From Sphingobacterium sp. B16(2022) (lineage in GTDB: Bacteria > Bacteroidota > Bacteroidia > Sphingobacteriales > Sphingobacteriaceae), in contig NZ_JAAUVN010000002.1 of the NCBI RefSeq assembly GCF_012030425.1, positions 372,001 through 436,000 on the forward strand: DNA of 64,000 bases, written 5' to 3'. The notes under the pieces were generated by a model, which searched no databases, was not told where the DNA came from, and saw only the letters and a list, made by a program, of their open reading frames with translations. The translations under genes were made by a program, and so were the position numbers. Shown piece by piece: positions 63,915 to 64,000 of the stretch. The first letter of the stretch is position 1. Each line of letters begins with the position of its first letter.

Positions 63915-64000
63915 TGGGTGTAGGTTTTAGGTTTATGATGAGTTTATTATTAAAATTACTTTCGGGAATTGTAGCAAAATATCAGATATTCCTGCAATAC

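Noticed and set aside
1..64000. Mobile elements, CRISPR arrays, tRNA or rRNA genes
   Set aside because: No transposase, integrase, regularly spaced repeats or recognisable structural RNA gene was found on either strand.

Overview
The window looks like a chromosomal segment of a Sphingobacteriaceae-type Bacteroidota (Sphingobacterium/Pedobacter-like). The evidence is two SusC/SusD pairs, AT-rich intergenic DNA, AT-rich start contexts (TAAATTATGAA) in place of purine-rich Shine-Dalgarno sequences, a TANNTTTG-type -7 box, and secreted glycoside hydrolases throughout. No tRNA, rRNA, CRISPR array, insertion sequence or phage gene was seen.

Bases 1-40.9 kb form a large carbohydrate-utilisation region. 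It opens with the 3' end of a putative glycosidase, followed by SusC1/SusD1 and a terminator. Next is a sugar-acid type operon (aldo/keto reductase, enolase-superfamily enzyme, Na+/solute symporter, exported RhaM-like mutarotase) and a convergent AraC regulator. Then come SusC2/SusD2 and a run of secreted enzymes: a LamG plus TIM-barrel protein, a six-hairpin-like protein, a paralogue of the partial first gene, a GH120 beta-xylosidase-like beta-helix protein, and a GH29 alpha-L-fucosidase interrupted by one in-frame TGA. The next block is xylB-xylA-symporter-GH92, then another paralogue of the first gene, and a GH43. Together these suggest uptake and breakdown of a glycan carrying xylose, fucose and mannose, with xylose fed through xylose isomerase and xylulokinase. 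A promoter-region element of about 60 bp occurs before SusC2, before the enzyme operon and before xylB, so these transcription units probably form one regulon. The adjacent AraC protein is the obvious candidate regulator.

Bases 41-51.1 kb carry housekeeping and aromatic amino-acid catabolism: fabH, a GNAT acetyltransferase, a phenylalanine hydroxylase, a flavin-reductase-like protein with a fumarylacetoacetase-family enzyme (minus strand), then homogentisate dioxygenase, 4-hydroxyphenylpyruvate dioxygenase and a Glu/Leu/Phe/Val dehydrogenase. This is nearly a complete Phe/Tyr to fumarate plus acetoacetate route; maleylacetoacetate isomerase is not visible.

Bases 51.1-64 kb are mixed: an ECF sigma factor with an overlapping four-helix membrane gene, a NYN-LOTUS RNA-binding/nuclease-like protein, a lipoate-protein ligase, a FemAB-type transferase, a GHL10-like glycosidase, a Gcr-type 'site-specific recombinase' membrane protein, a WG-repeat protein and a Cys/Met-metabolism PLP enzyme.

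The most unusual signal is an RNA-leader pattern: a hairpin with a 7-nt loop, then CTAACCAATTATTAA, then CTAAATTATGAAT. It is recognisable before both SusC genes and also occurs twice as a free-standing copy (52974-53036 and 59084-59148), where the conserved AUG opens only an 11- or 4-codon mini-ORF. The two orphan copies differ in stem sequence but keep their pairing.
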